Assembly (NCBI GenBank): GCA_934394565.1
Contig: CAKRQV010000002.1
Coordinates: 1-64,000, forward strand
DNA length: 64,000 bases
From: an uncultured Lachnospiraceae bacterium
GTDB taxonomy: Bacteria; Bacillota; Clostridia; Lachnospirales; Lachnospiraceae
Reading direction: 5' to 3'
The position numbers and the translations under genes are program-made. Shown here piece after piece: positions 57,477 through 64,000 of the stretch. Positions within the stretch are counted from its first letter, which is position 1. Every line of letters starts with the position of its first letter. The notes under the pieces were generated by a model that was not told the DNA's origin, searched no databases, and was given only the letters and a program-made list of their open reading frames with translations.

Positions 57477-58568
57477 TTACTTAGTCTCTCTGTGATACAG
57501 CTTGTTATAATATTCCAGAGAATAATTATACAGCTCATCATGGGCTACGATCGACTGTTTCGGATTGCTCATATCCGTCATGATACACGGCATACATCTG
57601 CCCTTGGCACCAAAGTGGTCTACAAAATCACGGATGATCTTGCGGATTTCTGTCTCATCGGCTTTCGGGTCGATATTTAGCCAGAAGGCGAAGGTCATCT
57701 GATCACCGTATTTTTCGTAGAGCAGATCTGGATCGTTGATGACGGCCTGCGGTGTCCACATATCGATGCCCATCTCGATCATTTCCGGTACGTACTGGAC
57801 ATTCTTTCCACAGGAATGCAACTCAATAAATTTACCCTGATCCTTGACAAACTTCAGGAAACGGGAGGTGGCCGGCATGATCTGTTCTCTGAACATCTCA
57901 TTGGAGAAGAAGCCGCTTCTCTGGGTACCCCAGTCATCATGATACAGCACACCGTCTACACGACCGTAGTTATCAAAAATCTTCTGACAGGATTCAATCT
58001 TGTAATCTGCCATTTTCTGGAAGAAATCTTCCAGAAGCTCCGGTTCCTCATAAAAAGCCAGCAGTGTTTCATCAAATGGCATCATTTCATGCAGTCGTTC
58101 AAAGATGCCTTCTACGCATTCGTAAATATGGACTCTGTCCGGATCCAGCATTTTCTGGATTTTTTCGCCATCTGTCTTAAAATCAACAACAGAAAGATCC
58201 GGCCATTCTACTTCTTCCTTCCAGTTGGCAAAATCAGAAATCACACGTGTACCCGGTTTTGTGATCATGCCGCCTGCTGACTCGACCATTACCCAGTAAA
58301 CACCCCACCAGTCATAGCCGTCTACTTCCGGTACGGGATGCTCTTCCATCGCATCTGGCCAGATGATATTGCTCTCCGTCATGTAAGCCGGCATCCAATA
58401 TGGCTTTTCACCTTTGACACAGCGGATGTAGTTGTCACGTACACTGTAGGGTCTGCCGGTGATCGGCTCTTTCGCTCTCTGGAAAATCCACGGGAAGGTT
58501 CCCACACCCTGCCATTCTTTCGAATAATCACGGTTTGCTGCTGTCTGCATAAATTTACCAACACTCAT
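57477..58568 (-). CDS. UroD-superfamily protein with zinc-methyltransferase motif (first copy)
   Basis: This 363-residue TIM-barrel protein belongs to the uroporphyrinogen decarboxylase superfamily. It carries 'FIELHSCGKNVQYV', followed by Cys 72 and 75 residues later ('GRCMPC'). That His-x-Cys plus distant Cys is the zinc site of MtaA/MtbA/CmuA-type methyltransferases, which pass methyl groups to or from corrinoids or thiols; heme UroD lacks it. ATG 58568 has AGGAGG eight bases ahead. It is the last gene of the cluster and pairs with a second copy upstream. The methyl donor and acceptor are unknown. Confidence 0.85.
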   Translation of the reverse strand: MSVGKFMQTAANRDYSKEWQGVGTFPWIFQRAKEPITGRPYSVRDNYIRCVKGEKPYWMPAYMTESNIIWPDAMEEHPVPEVDGYDWWGVYWVMVESAGGMITKPGTRVISDFANWKEEVEWPDLSVVDFKTDGEKIQKMLDPDRVHIYECVEGIFERLHEMMPFDETLLAFYEEPELLEDFFQKMADYKIESCQKIFDNYGRVDGVLYHDDWGTQRSGFFSNEMFREQIMPATSRFLKFVKDQGKFIELHSCGKNVQYVPEMIEMGIDMWTPQAVINDPDLLYEKYGDQMTFAFWLNIDPKADETEIRKIIRDFVDHFGAKGRCMPCIMTDMSNPKQSIVAHDELYNYSLEYYNKLYHRETK

Positions 58569-58688
58569 GTTTTGTTCCTCCTTTTTATGCTTTGTATCCA
58601 TCCATTCTTGTTGCAGTCTGTTGTTCTTGCAGGGTACATGCTGATACATTCTCCCTGTTTTTAAATACAGGCAACTACAACTTTATTT

Positions 58689-59141
58689 TTATATACACAG
58701 GGCTTCTCTGATCTCCGTAAACATCTGCTCCGCAAGTGCATACGCTGTCATCTCATCCAACAACAGGATAATGGCTGCAAATTTACCGCCTGCCTCACAG
58801 CCTGCACCCTTACGGATATCGGCATGATCCAGCGTCACGGAAAATACAGCGGTCTCCTGAAAATCCACCGAGGCCTTGATATGTCCGACGATACCACCGG
58901 CATCCTGTACTCGCTTTGCCATCTGCTCCATGCCTTGGCTCAAAATCTGTGAGATTTTTTCACGATCGCCTTCGAAATAAAACTCTGCTGATACCACAAT
59001 GGCTTCATCCTGGGTTTTCACCGACAAGCGGACATCCTGTGGTTTAGTATCTTCCAGCGACAAAAAGCGGTCTTTTTTCTGAAAATATAACTGTCCGCCT
59101 GACTTTTTTGTATCCACACGCATCTGTACAGCTCTTTTCAT
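58689..59141 (-). CDS. Unknown protein inside the UroD/G3E cluster
   Basis: I do not recognise this 150-residue protein. It starts at ATG 59141, ten bases after AAGGAG; a GTG nine bases earlier is too close to that site. The sequence is soluble and alpha/beta-like: 'LYFQKKDRFLSLEDTKPQD', 'VVSAEFYFEGDREKISQIL', 'QDAGGIVGHIKASVDFQET' and a small-residue run 'GAGCEAGGKFAAIILLLDEM'. It has two Cys only, so it is not a corrinoid or Fe-S protein. It sits between the G3E GTPase and the first UroD-like protein with short gaps, so a role as assembly factor or subunit is possible. Confidence 0.7.
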   Translation of the reverse strand: MKRAVQMRVDTKKSGGQLYFQKKDRFLSLEDTKPQDVRLSVKTQDEAIVVSAEFYFEGDREKISQILSQGMEQMAKRVQDAGGIVGHIKASVDFQETAVFSVTLDHADIRKGAGCEAGGKFAAIILLLDEMTAYALAEQMFTEIREALCI

Positions 59142-59201
59142 CCATGTCACGCTCCTTTTTACATCCTTCGGCCTTTTTTCAAAAGATACGCCTGTAAATC
59201 A

Positions 59202-59831
59202 TCACCGCATGTCCGGCTTATGCTGACTGTTATCCTCCCCCAGTACCAGCTTCCATACATTATCACTCTGTCCGGTCGTGGCACATGTGCGTACACAGCA
59301 AGTCTCTGGCTGTATTCGGTATATATCTGTCTCGCAGAGTTGGATCTCTTCTTCTGTAGCCAGATCTGTCTTATTGATCAGTGTTACATCTGCGCAGGAA
59401 ATCTGCCCTGTCAGCAACGTCTCCATAGGCTTGCGGATCCGTTTCCAGCGCTGGGCATCCACCACAGTGCAAATCCGGCAGTCTTTATTACAGGCTGCTT
59501 TGAGATTATCCCGGATCAGACCCGGATAGGCCAGTCCTGTGGTTTCCAGGATCATCCAGTCCGGTGCATATGTTTCTTCTATATAAGATACCGCCCGGAT
59601 CAGTTCGCCGCCAACGGTGCAGCAGGCACAGCCCGCAAACAGATTTTCCACCTGAAAGCCTCTGTTTTTCAGCAGGGCATCATCTACGCCTTTATCACCA
59701 ACCTCATTTTCAAGGATGATGACCCTGGGTGCATCCCCCTTTGTTGCCTCTCTGGCAAGGAAACGGGCCAGACCCATCAGCAGGGAGGTCTTTCCGGATC
59801 CTAAAAATCCACTTAAGATTACTACCTGCAT
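59202..59831 (-). CDS. Minimal G3E-family (CobW/COG0523) P-loop GTPase
   Basis: This 209-residue metallochaperone-like GTPase has Walker A 'VILSGFLGSGKTSLLMGLA', the metal-binding CxCC in 'LFAGCACCTVGGELIRAV', switch-like 'WMILETTGLAYPGLIRDNLK' and the guanine motif 'LINKTDLATE'. It lacks the C-terminal CobW_C domain, so it is shorter than usual members (300-400 residues). G3E proteins deliver zinc, cobalt or nickel or help load corrinoid. AGGAGG precedes the ATG. Here it could supply zinc to the two UroD-type methyltransferases or help activate a corrinoid partner. Confidence 0.87.
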   Translation of the reverse strand: MQVVILSGFLGSGKTSLLMGLARFLAREATKGDAPRVIILENEVGDKGVDDALLKNRGFQVENLFAGCACCTVGGELIRAVSYIEETYAPDWMILETTGLAYPGLIRDNLKAACNKDCRICTVVDAQRWKRIRKPMETLLTGQISCADVTLINKTDLATEEEIQLCETDIYRIQPETCCVRTCATTGQSDNVWKLVLGEDNSQHKPDMR

Positions 59832-59913
59832 GATGTTCGCCTCCTTTTATCTGTTGCTTTTGCAGGCACGCTGTCCATTGACAACGTGCCTTTATCCATT
59901 CCCTTTATGCTTC

Positions 59914-60945
59914 TTATTTGTAGAACTGATCGCCGTATTTGTACACTTCGTCCATCAGTACGGCATTCTTTCTGTTGACTTCCGGATCATCCACCGGACC
60001 GAGATACCCACCACACCAGCAGAAGCCGCCGCCTTTAGCATAAGTATCGATCGTATCACGTACAGACTGTCGGATCTCTTCATCCGTAACATCTGGTGAA
60101 AGCAGATGGTCTCTGGCATCCCAGCCACCCATCAGTACGAGACTGTTTCCAAATTTGGCCTGTACGGCTTTCAGGTCGTTACAGGTCTGGGCCGGATCCC
60201 ATGCATTGACACCGATACTTCTTAAATCTTCCATAAAGCCTTCGGCTTTACCACAATTATGCATAGTGATCGGGATACCTGCATCACGTCCGAATTTTGC
60301 CTGACGGTTATGGAACGGAAGCACCAGCTCACGGTACATTTTCGGAGAAATAAACGGTGCACCCCAGGCTGCCGTATCATCCATCATGGTCAGAACATCC
60401 GGCTGCACATACGGCCAAATCCGTCTCGTTACTTCTGTATAGAAATCGCACATATAATCAAACAGCGCATATACCTCTTCGGGCTCTTCATACATCGCAC
60501 ATAAGCCTTCGGTAAATCCCATGAAAGCCATCAGGTTCTGGAAATACCCCACATGCAGGTTCAGGGAAATTGCTGTTTCTTCTCTTCTGACACCCATTTT
60601 ATAGAACATTTCCAGGTGATCTTTTGCCATCTTTTCCCAGTCAATACCATCCAGTGATGGTGCTTTGATCACATCACGCCAATGGCGGATATCATCCAGA
60701 ATGAATTCATCCGGCTTCGGCAGCAATGCATTTCCGGTCTCATAGGTCGGTACATATTCCACTCCCCAGACGTCTTTTCCGCCGCCTTTGAAGCGGAATT
60801 CACTTAAAAGCATCGGCTCAAGCATACAGGATGCGCATGGTCTCGTCTGACCCGGCATCGGGCCGAAGGTGTACACCGGTACCCATTCCGGCTGTTCTCC
60901 TCTAAGGGTGCGCAGATAATTTTCTTTTTCGGAAATCTTTGTCAT
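59914..60945 (-). CDS. UroD-superfamily protein with zinc-methyltransferase motif (second copy)
   Basis: This 343-residue homologue of the first copy carries 'PITMHNCGKAEGFMEDLRSI', with Cys 78 and 80 residues after the His-x-Cys ('FCWCGG'). The spacing is near that of the zinc ligands in MtaA (about 77). It has an additional Cys-rich stretch early ('RPCASCMLEPMLLSE') that the first copy lacks. ATG 60945 has AGGAGG nine bases ahead; the open frame to 61176 is not used. It heads the cluster and is divergent from the PucR-type gene. The two copies may form a heteromer or act on methyl donor and acceptor in turn. Confidence 0.86.
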   Translation of the reverse strand: MTKISEKENYLRTLRGEQPEWVPVYTFGPMPGQTRPCASCMLEPMLLSEFRFKGGGKDVWGVEYVPTYETGNALLPKPDEFILDDIRHWRDVIKAPSLDGIDWEKMAKDHLEMFYKMGVRREETAISLNLHVGYFQNLMAFMGFTEGLCAMYEEPEEVYALFDYMCDFYTEVTRRIWPYVQPDVLTMMDDTAAWGAPFISPKMYRELVLPFHNRQAKFGRDAGIPITMHNCGKAEGFMEDLRSIGVNAWDPAQTCNDLKAVQAKFGNSLVLMGGWDARDHLLSPDVTDEEIRQSVRDTIDTYAKGGGFCWCGGYLGPVDDPEVNRKNAVLMDEVYKYGDQFYK

Positions 60946-61279
60946 CTGTGTTATCCTCCTTTTTACAGATTTGTGGCAGCCACAGCTTCCTCCCTGTCGG
61001 CTGTCCTTTTCCTTTCCTTTTCTGATAAGTCTATTATATCGTTTCACGTTCCGGATACTATGTACGGAAACTACAAGAAACGTATCAGCAAAATATCCAT
61101 TTTTTGTAGATTTGTGCTCTACTTTTTTGTTAAAATTTTGTATACTATATAGGTACACTAGATATAGTGTGTGCAAAAACTACAGAGTGGTCATGAGCTG
61201 CCATGCAGCCATCAAAACATACATAAAACTGTCCACCGTATGTTCTCTGTATATAAAGGGACATAAAGGAGTCTGCAAT
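60946..61279. other. Divergent control region of the UroD cluster and PucR-type gene
   Basis: This 334-bp gap holds a minus-strand -10 (TATAAT, 61033-61038), a plus-strand -10 (TATACT, 61141-61146) and a short palindrome at 61155-61170. The PucR transcript would have a leader of about 130 bases. I see no riboswitch. Confidence 0.5.
61155..61170. promoter_or_regulatory. Palindrome at the PucR-type promoter, possible operator
   Basis: ACACTA and TAGTGT are perfect inverted repeats with GATA between. The site lies 9 bp downstream of the plus-strand TATACT. It could be the site of the PucR-type protein itself. Confidence 0.4.
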
Positions 61280-62740
61280 ATGAAACTAAGTATGTGGATG
61301 ATCGCCAACCGACTGCATTCTTTAGATATGAAACTGGATATAAAGGAAGACGCACCTGTCATCTTAAACAGCGCACGAAGAGTCTATGCCACTAACTGCG
61401 TGCATGTCTACAGCGAAGGCAACGATGTGATCTGTAACGGCGAGGGTGATTCGATCCGTTTTGAAAACACGGATCTGACACTTGGCTTTGAGATCGTTGC
61501 CAGCGTCTTTGATTATTTTCAGGACTGGATGGACCGGCTGATCCGGCTGTCCCGTGAGCATGATTATCAGGGAGTTGTGGATCTGGCCTATGAAGTGTTT
61601 AAAAACCCGATCGTTCTGTTAGATGGTAATAACCGGGTACTCGGCATCACACGGCAGTATGATGCCGATGCACTGGATGATGAATGGGCCTATCTGTCAC
61701 AGTATGGCTATTCTTCTTTAAATGCCGTCCAGCAGATGCGCTATGATTATAACAATTTTGACTACTGGTATCATGGGCCGAAAAAATTCAGATTCTCCGG
61801 CAGCAATCTGCTGGATTACGACGGTCTTACCTACTGTATGTACTGCAATGATTCAATCTGCGGACGCATCAATGTTCTTGCCAAAGACCGCCCTTTAAAT
61901 GCCGGGGATTCCCAGCTGCTGGACCAGATCGCCATGATCCTGGAGCCGGTACTCGGTCAGACATATTACGAAAGTGTACTGAACCATACCAATGTCTTCC
62001 ATAATATCCTCTTTGGTCTGCCTTATGATAAACGGCAGCTGGACAAACAGCTGTCCTATCAGCAGTGGACGGCTGACAACGACTATTATCTGACTGTCAT
62101 TGAAGTATTTGATATAGCCGGACGTCCTGCCACAGATGCCAATGTAGAACAGCTTTTACAGGTACTGGCCCGGCAGGCTTCCGGGTGTGCTGCAATGAAA
62201 AAAGATACCTGTATCCTGTTACTTGGCACTTCGAATCTGGTGCTCGATGTTTCCATGACACCGATCTTTAACACACTGACTGCCCGCAATCCGATCCGTA
62301 TTGCCTTCAGTCTTCCGGTGCATGGCATTGAAAATGCAGGAACCCTATATAAACAGTGTTTATATGCTCTCCGAGAAGGCAAAAAGACACATCTGGAAGG
62401 GAAATATTATGATTTCTTTGACTATGCCATAGACTATATCCTGGAATCCGGTTCCCTGCTGGCTTCTGTTCGTGCCTGCATGCCTGCGGTCGCTGATCTG
62501 TGGGAAAAGTATCAGCAAACCGGAGATGAACTGTTCCAGACATTAAAAACTTTTCTCGAAAACGAACGTTCTATCTCCAAAACCTCCGAAGCACTGTTTA
62601 CCCACAGAAATACGGTACTCTACCGTATCCGAAAGATTCAGGGAATGCTGGATCACGATCTGAATGATCCTTATGTACGGGAATACTGTTTGCTGTCTAT
62701 CAAAGTTCTGGAGTTGTACAATCGTAAAAATACTATATAA
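61280..62740 (+). CDS. PucR-type transcriptional regulator
   Basis: This 486-residue regulator has a C-terminal PucR helix-turn-helix (about 425-485: 'LKTFLENERSISKTSEALFT' and 'HRNTVLYRIRKIQGMLDHDL'). The middle region (about 290-400) resembles the CdaR GGDEF-like domain. The N-terminal part has a PAS/GAF-like fold ('VFKNPIVLLDGNNRVLGITR') that may bind the inducing ligand. ATG 61280 has AAGGAG eight bases ahead; the longer frame to 60971 is not used. Such regulators usually activate adjacent catabolic genes, so it is the likely controller of the divergent UroD/G3E cluster. The inducer is unknown. Confidence 0.88.
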   Translation: MKLSMWMIANRLHSLDMKLDIKEDAPVILNSARRVYATNCVHVYSEGNDVICNGEGDSIRFENTDLTLGFEIVASVFDYFQDWMDRLIRLSREHDYQGVVDLAYEVFKNPIVLLDGNNRVLGITRQYDADALDDEWAYLSQYGYSSLNAVQQMRYDYNNFDYWYHGPKKFRFSGSNLLDYDGLTYCMYCNDSICGRINVLAKDRPLNAGDSQLLDQIAMILEPVLGQTYYESVLNHTNVFHNILFGLPYDKRQLDKQLSYQQWTADNDYYLTVIEVFDIAGRPATDANVEQLLQVLARQASGCAAMKKDTCILLLGTSNLVLDVSMTPIFNTLTARNPIRIAFSLPVHGIENAGTLYKQCLYALREGKKTHLEGKYYDFFDYAIDYILESGSLLASVRACMPAVADLWEKYQQTGDELFQTLKTFLENERSISKTSEALFTHRNTVLYRIRKIQGMLDHDLNDPYVREYCLLSIKVLELYNRKNTI

Positions 62741-62757
62741 ACTACAGCATACATAAA

Positions 62758-62798
62758 AACGCTTTCTATCTTTATTTCATTGATAGAAAGCGTTTTTT
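62758..62798 (+). terminator. Terminator after the PucR-type gene
   Basis: AACGCTTTCTATC (62758-62770) and GATAGAAAGCGTT (62782-62794) form a 13-bp perfect stem that runs into six T. Confidence 0.93.
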
Positions 62799-62802
62799 CA
62801 TC

Positions 62803-62834
62803 AAAAAGGGAGAGCCGTCCAGGACAGCTCTCCC
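62803..62834 (-). terminator. Terminator after oadA
   Basis: On the minus strand GGGAGAGC (62827-62834) and GCTCTCCC (62808-62815) pair, followed by TTTTTGATG. Confidence 0.9.
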
Positions 62835-62863
62835 CTTTTCACACTCCGTTAAAACGTCAAGGT

Positions 62864-64000
62864 TTAGACCGGATATGCCTTATTTTCAGCATCTGCTACA
62901 GTAGCATCTACCTTTGTTTTCTGTGCATCTCTGTACTTGAAGTACTCTGTAGCTACCTGCGGGAACAGAGCGTAGGTCAGTACATCCTCTTCCTGCTCTG
63001 CATACGGAGCAACCTCTTCTTTCAGCTTATCCAGCTGCGGCGGAATCAGATCAGCAGGACGACAGGTGATCGGTTCTACATCGCCGATGCATTTCTTCTG
63101 TACTTCTTTGTTGAACGGTTTTACAGTAGCGCCGTATTTACCGCTTAAGACATCCTTTGTCTGCTGCGGAACCATCTTATAACGCTCACCCTGGATAACG
63201 TTCATAACAGCCTGTGTACCAACGATCTGGGAAGACGGTGTTACCAGCGGGCACTCACCAAGATCCTCACGCACACGCGGAACCTCTTCGAGTACCTGAT
63301 AGTACTTGTCTTCTGCGCCAAGATCCTTTAACTGGCTGGTCAGGTTGGACAGCATACCACCCGGTACCTGATACAGCAGAGTCTTGATGTTTACACCCAG
63401 GTTCTTCGGATTTAACAGACCGCTCTCCAGAGCCTCGTCACGGATCGGACGGAAGTAATCTGCGATCTCAGCCAGCAGATTCTGGTCAAATCCCGTATCA
63501 TACGGTGTGCCCTTGAAGGTCTCTACCATAACCTCTGTTGCCGGCTGGGAGGTACCCAGGGCAAACGGAGACATAGCGGTATCGATCACATCAACACCAG
63601 CTTCAACAGCTTTCAGGTATGTCATGGAAGCTACACCGGAAGTATAGTGTGTATGCAGCTGGATCGGGATGCTGACAGTCTCTTTCAGAGCCTGTACCAG
63701 CTCCGTTGCCTTGTACGGCAGAAGCAGACCGGCCATATCCTTGATACAGATGGAGTTAGCACCCATATCTTCGATCTTCTTGGCCATCTCTGTCCAGTAC
63801 TCCAGAGTATACGGCTCACCCAGTGTATAGGAAAGAGCCACCTGTGCATGTCCTTTTTCTTTATTAGCTGCTGTAACGGCTGTCTGCAGGTTGCGGATGT
63901 CGTTTAAGCAGTCAAAGATACGGATGATATCGATACCATTGGCGATGGATTTCTGTACAAAGTACTCTACAACATCGTCAGCGTACTGGCTGTAGCCCAG
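62864..64000 (-). CDS. oadA: Carboxyltransferase subunit of oxaloacetate decarboxylase / pyruvate carboxylase (5' end beyond the window)
   Basis: At least 379 residues of this TIM-barrel carboxyltransferase are present. The window edge cuts off the N-terminus; the frame continues through 'NGIDIIRIFDCLNDIRNLQT' to the end. Typical motifs are 'SICIKDMAGLLLPYKATELV' with a metal ligand, 'PIQLHTHYTSGVASMTYLKA' with the metal-binding His-x-His, and the conserved Lys region 'KTLLYQVPGGMLSNL'. The family moves a carboxyl group between biotin and pyruvate/oxaloacetate. No biotin-attachment domain follows within this gene, so biotin carrier and beta subunit must be separate genes. The sodium-pump decarboxylase form is the likely role. 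Confidence 0.93.
   Translation of the reverse strand: MGYSQYADDVVEYFVQKSIANGIDIIRIFDCLNDIRNLQTAVTAANKEKGHAQVALSYTLGEPYTLEYWTEMAKKIEDMGANSICIKDMAGLLLPYKATELVQALKETVSIPIQLHTHYTSGVASMTYLKAVEAGVDVIDTAMSPFALGTSQPATEVMVETFKGTPYDTGFDQNLLAEIADYFRPIRDEALESGLLNPKNLGVNIKTLLYQVPGGMLSNLTSQLKDLGAEDKYYQVLEEVPRVREDLGECPLVTPSSQIVGTQAVMNVIQGERYKMVPQQTKDVLSGKYGATVKPFNKEVQKKCIGDVEPITCRPADLIPPQLDKLKEEVAPYAEQEEDVLTYALFPQVATEYFKYRDAQKTKVDATVADAENKAYPV

Noticed and set aside
60946..61279. Cobalamin riboswitch upstream of the UroD cluster
   Set aside because: I looked for the B12-box-type conserved core on both strands and did not see it.
1..64000. CRISPR arrays, rRNA operons, prophage or integrase modules
   Set aside because: No regularly spaced direct repeats, no rRNA sequence and no integrase, portal or terminase protein was found.

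Overview
The window looks like chromosome from an anaerobic gut clostridium of the Lachnospiraceae type. The grounds are moderate G+C, dense gene packing with strong GGAGG-type ribosome binding sites, pta-ackA acetate formation, a YceD-rpmF pair, a cmk-ispH-S1 cluster, a DUF4317 protein, a PrkC-like kinase, a CsoR-CopA copper operon and a TnpV fragment. This placement is an inference from gene content; no 16S gene is present. Most genes are on the minus strand.

Layout. 1-251 is a truncated TetR regulator. 467-625 is a remnant of the transposon protein TnpV. 675-3751 holds a B3/4-domain protein, an aminotransferase and a D-2-hydroxyacid dehydrogenase. 4169-8659 holds a Crp/Fnr regulator, a SpoVB/MurJ-type flippase, ung and hisFH. 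8723-13071 is a signalling block: histidine kinase, response regulator, Ser/Thr kinase and a tandem RhaM-like protein. 13648-16914 is a copper operon: two CsoR-type operators, csoR, a copA with a copZ-like domain fused to its end, and an unknown 109-residue protein. 16918-19917 encodes LarB, LarC and an M64 metallopeptidase. 20165-27246 holds DUF4317, a PD-(D/E)XK-like protein, rpmF, yceD, ackA, pta and tmcAL. 27413-36599 holds a C69 dipeptidase, a tRNA-Leu, a 1305-residue hybrid kinase, a CapA-like protein, aroK, a DtxR-like regulator and a membrane methyltransferase-like protein.

37076-45827 is an eight-gene minus-strand operon. It encodes an AprA/FrdA-like flavoprotein, a 2[4Fe-4S] ferredoxin, an M42 aminopeptidase and a complete Opp/Dpp peptide importer. 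A strong promoter precedes it, and the leader contains a terminator-like hairpin. Upstream are a cytoplasmic NlpC/P60-like lysin and a GntR/FCD regulator. 48096-57159 holds LysR and ArsR regulators, a GH13 alpha-glucosidase, S1, ispH, cmk, an HI0933-type flavoprotein and an RpiR regulator. 57477-62740 is a methyl-transfer-like locus: two UroD-superfamily proteins with the zinc motif of MtaA-type methyltransferases, a minimal G3E GTPase with a CxCC motif, an unknown protein and a divergent PucR-type regulator. The window ends inside oadA, the carboxyltransferase subunit of a biotin-dependent decarboxylase or carboxylase.

The most unusual non-coding material is a set of long foldback elements. 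The largest is 272 bp at 36693-36964, with 47-bp perfect outer arms and two apical hairpins. Others lie at 21344-21433, 46232-46420, 47231-47288 and 50502-50614. They could be MITE-like repeats or structured RNAs; the sequence alone does not decide. The best candidates for an undescribed system are the UroD/G3E/PucR locus, the flavoprotein-ferredoxin-peptidase-importer operon and the 272-bp foldback.
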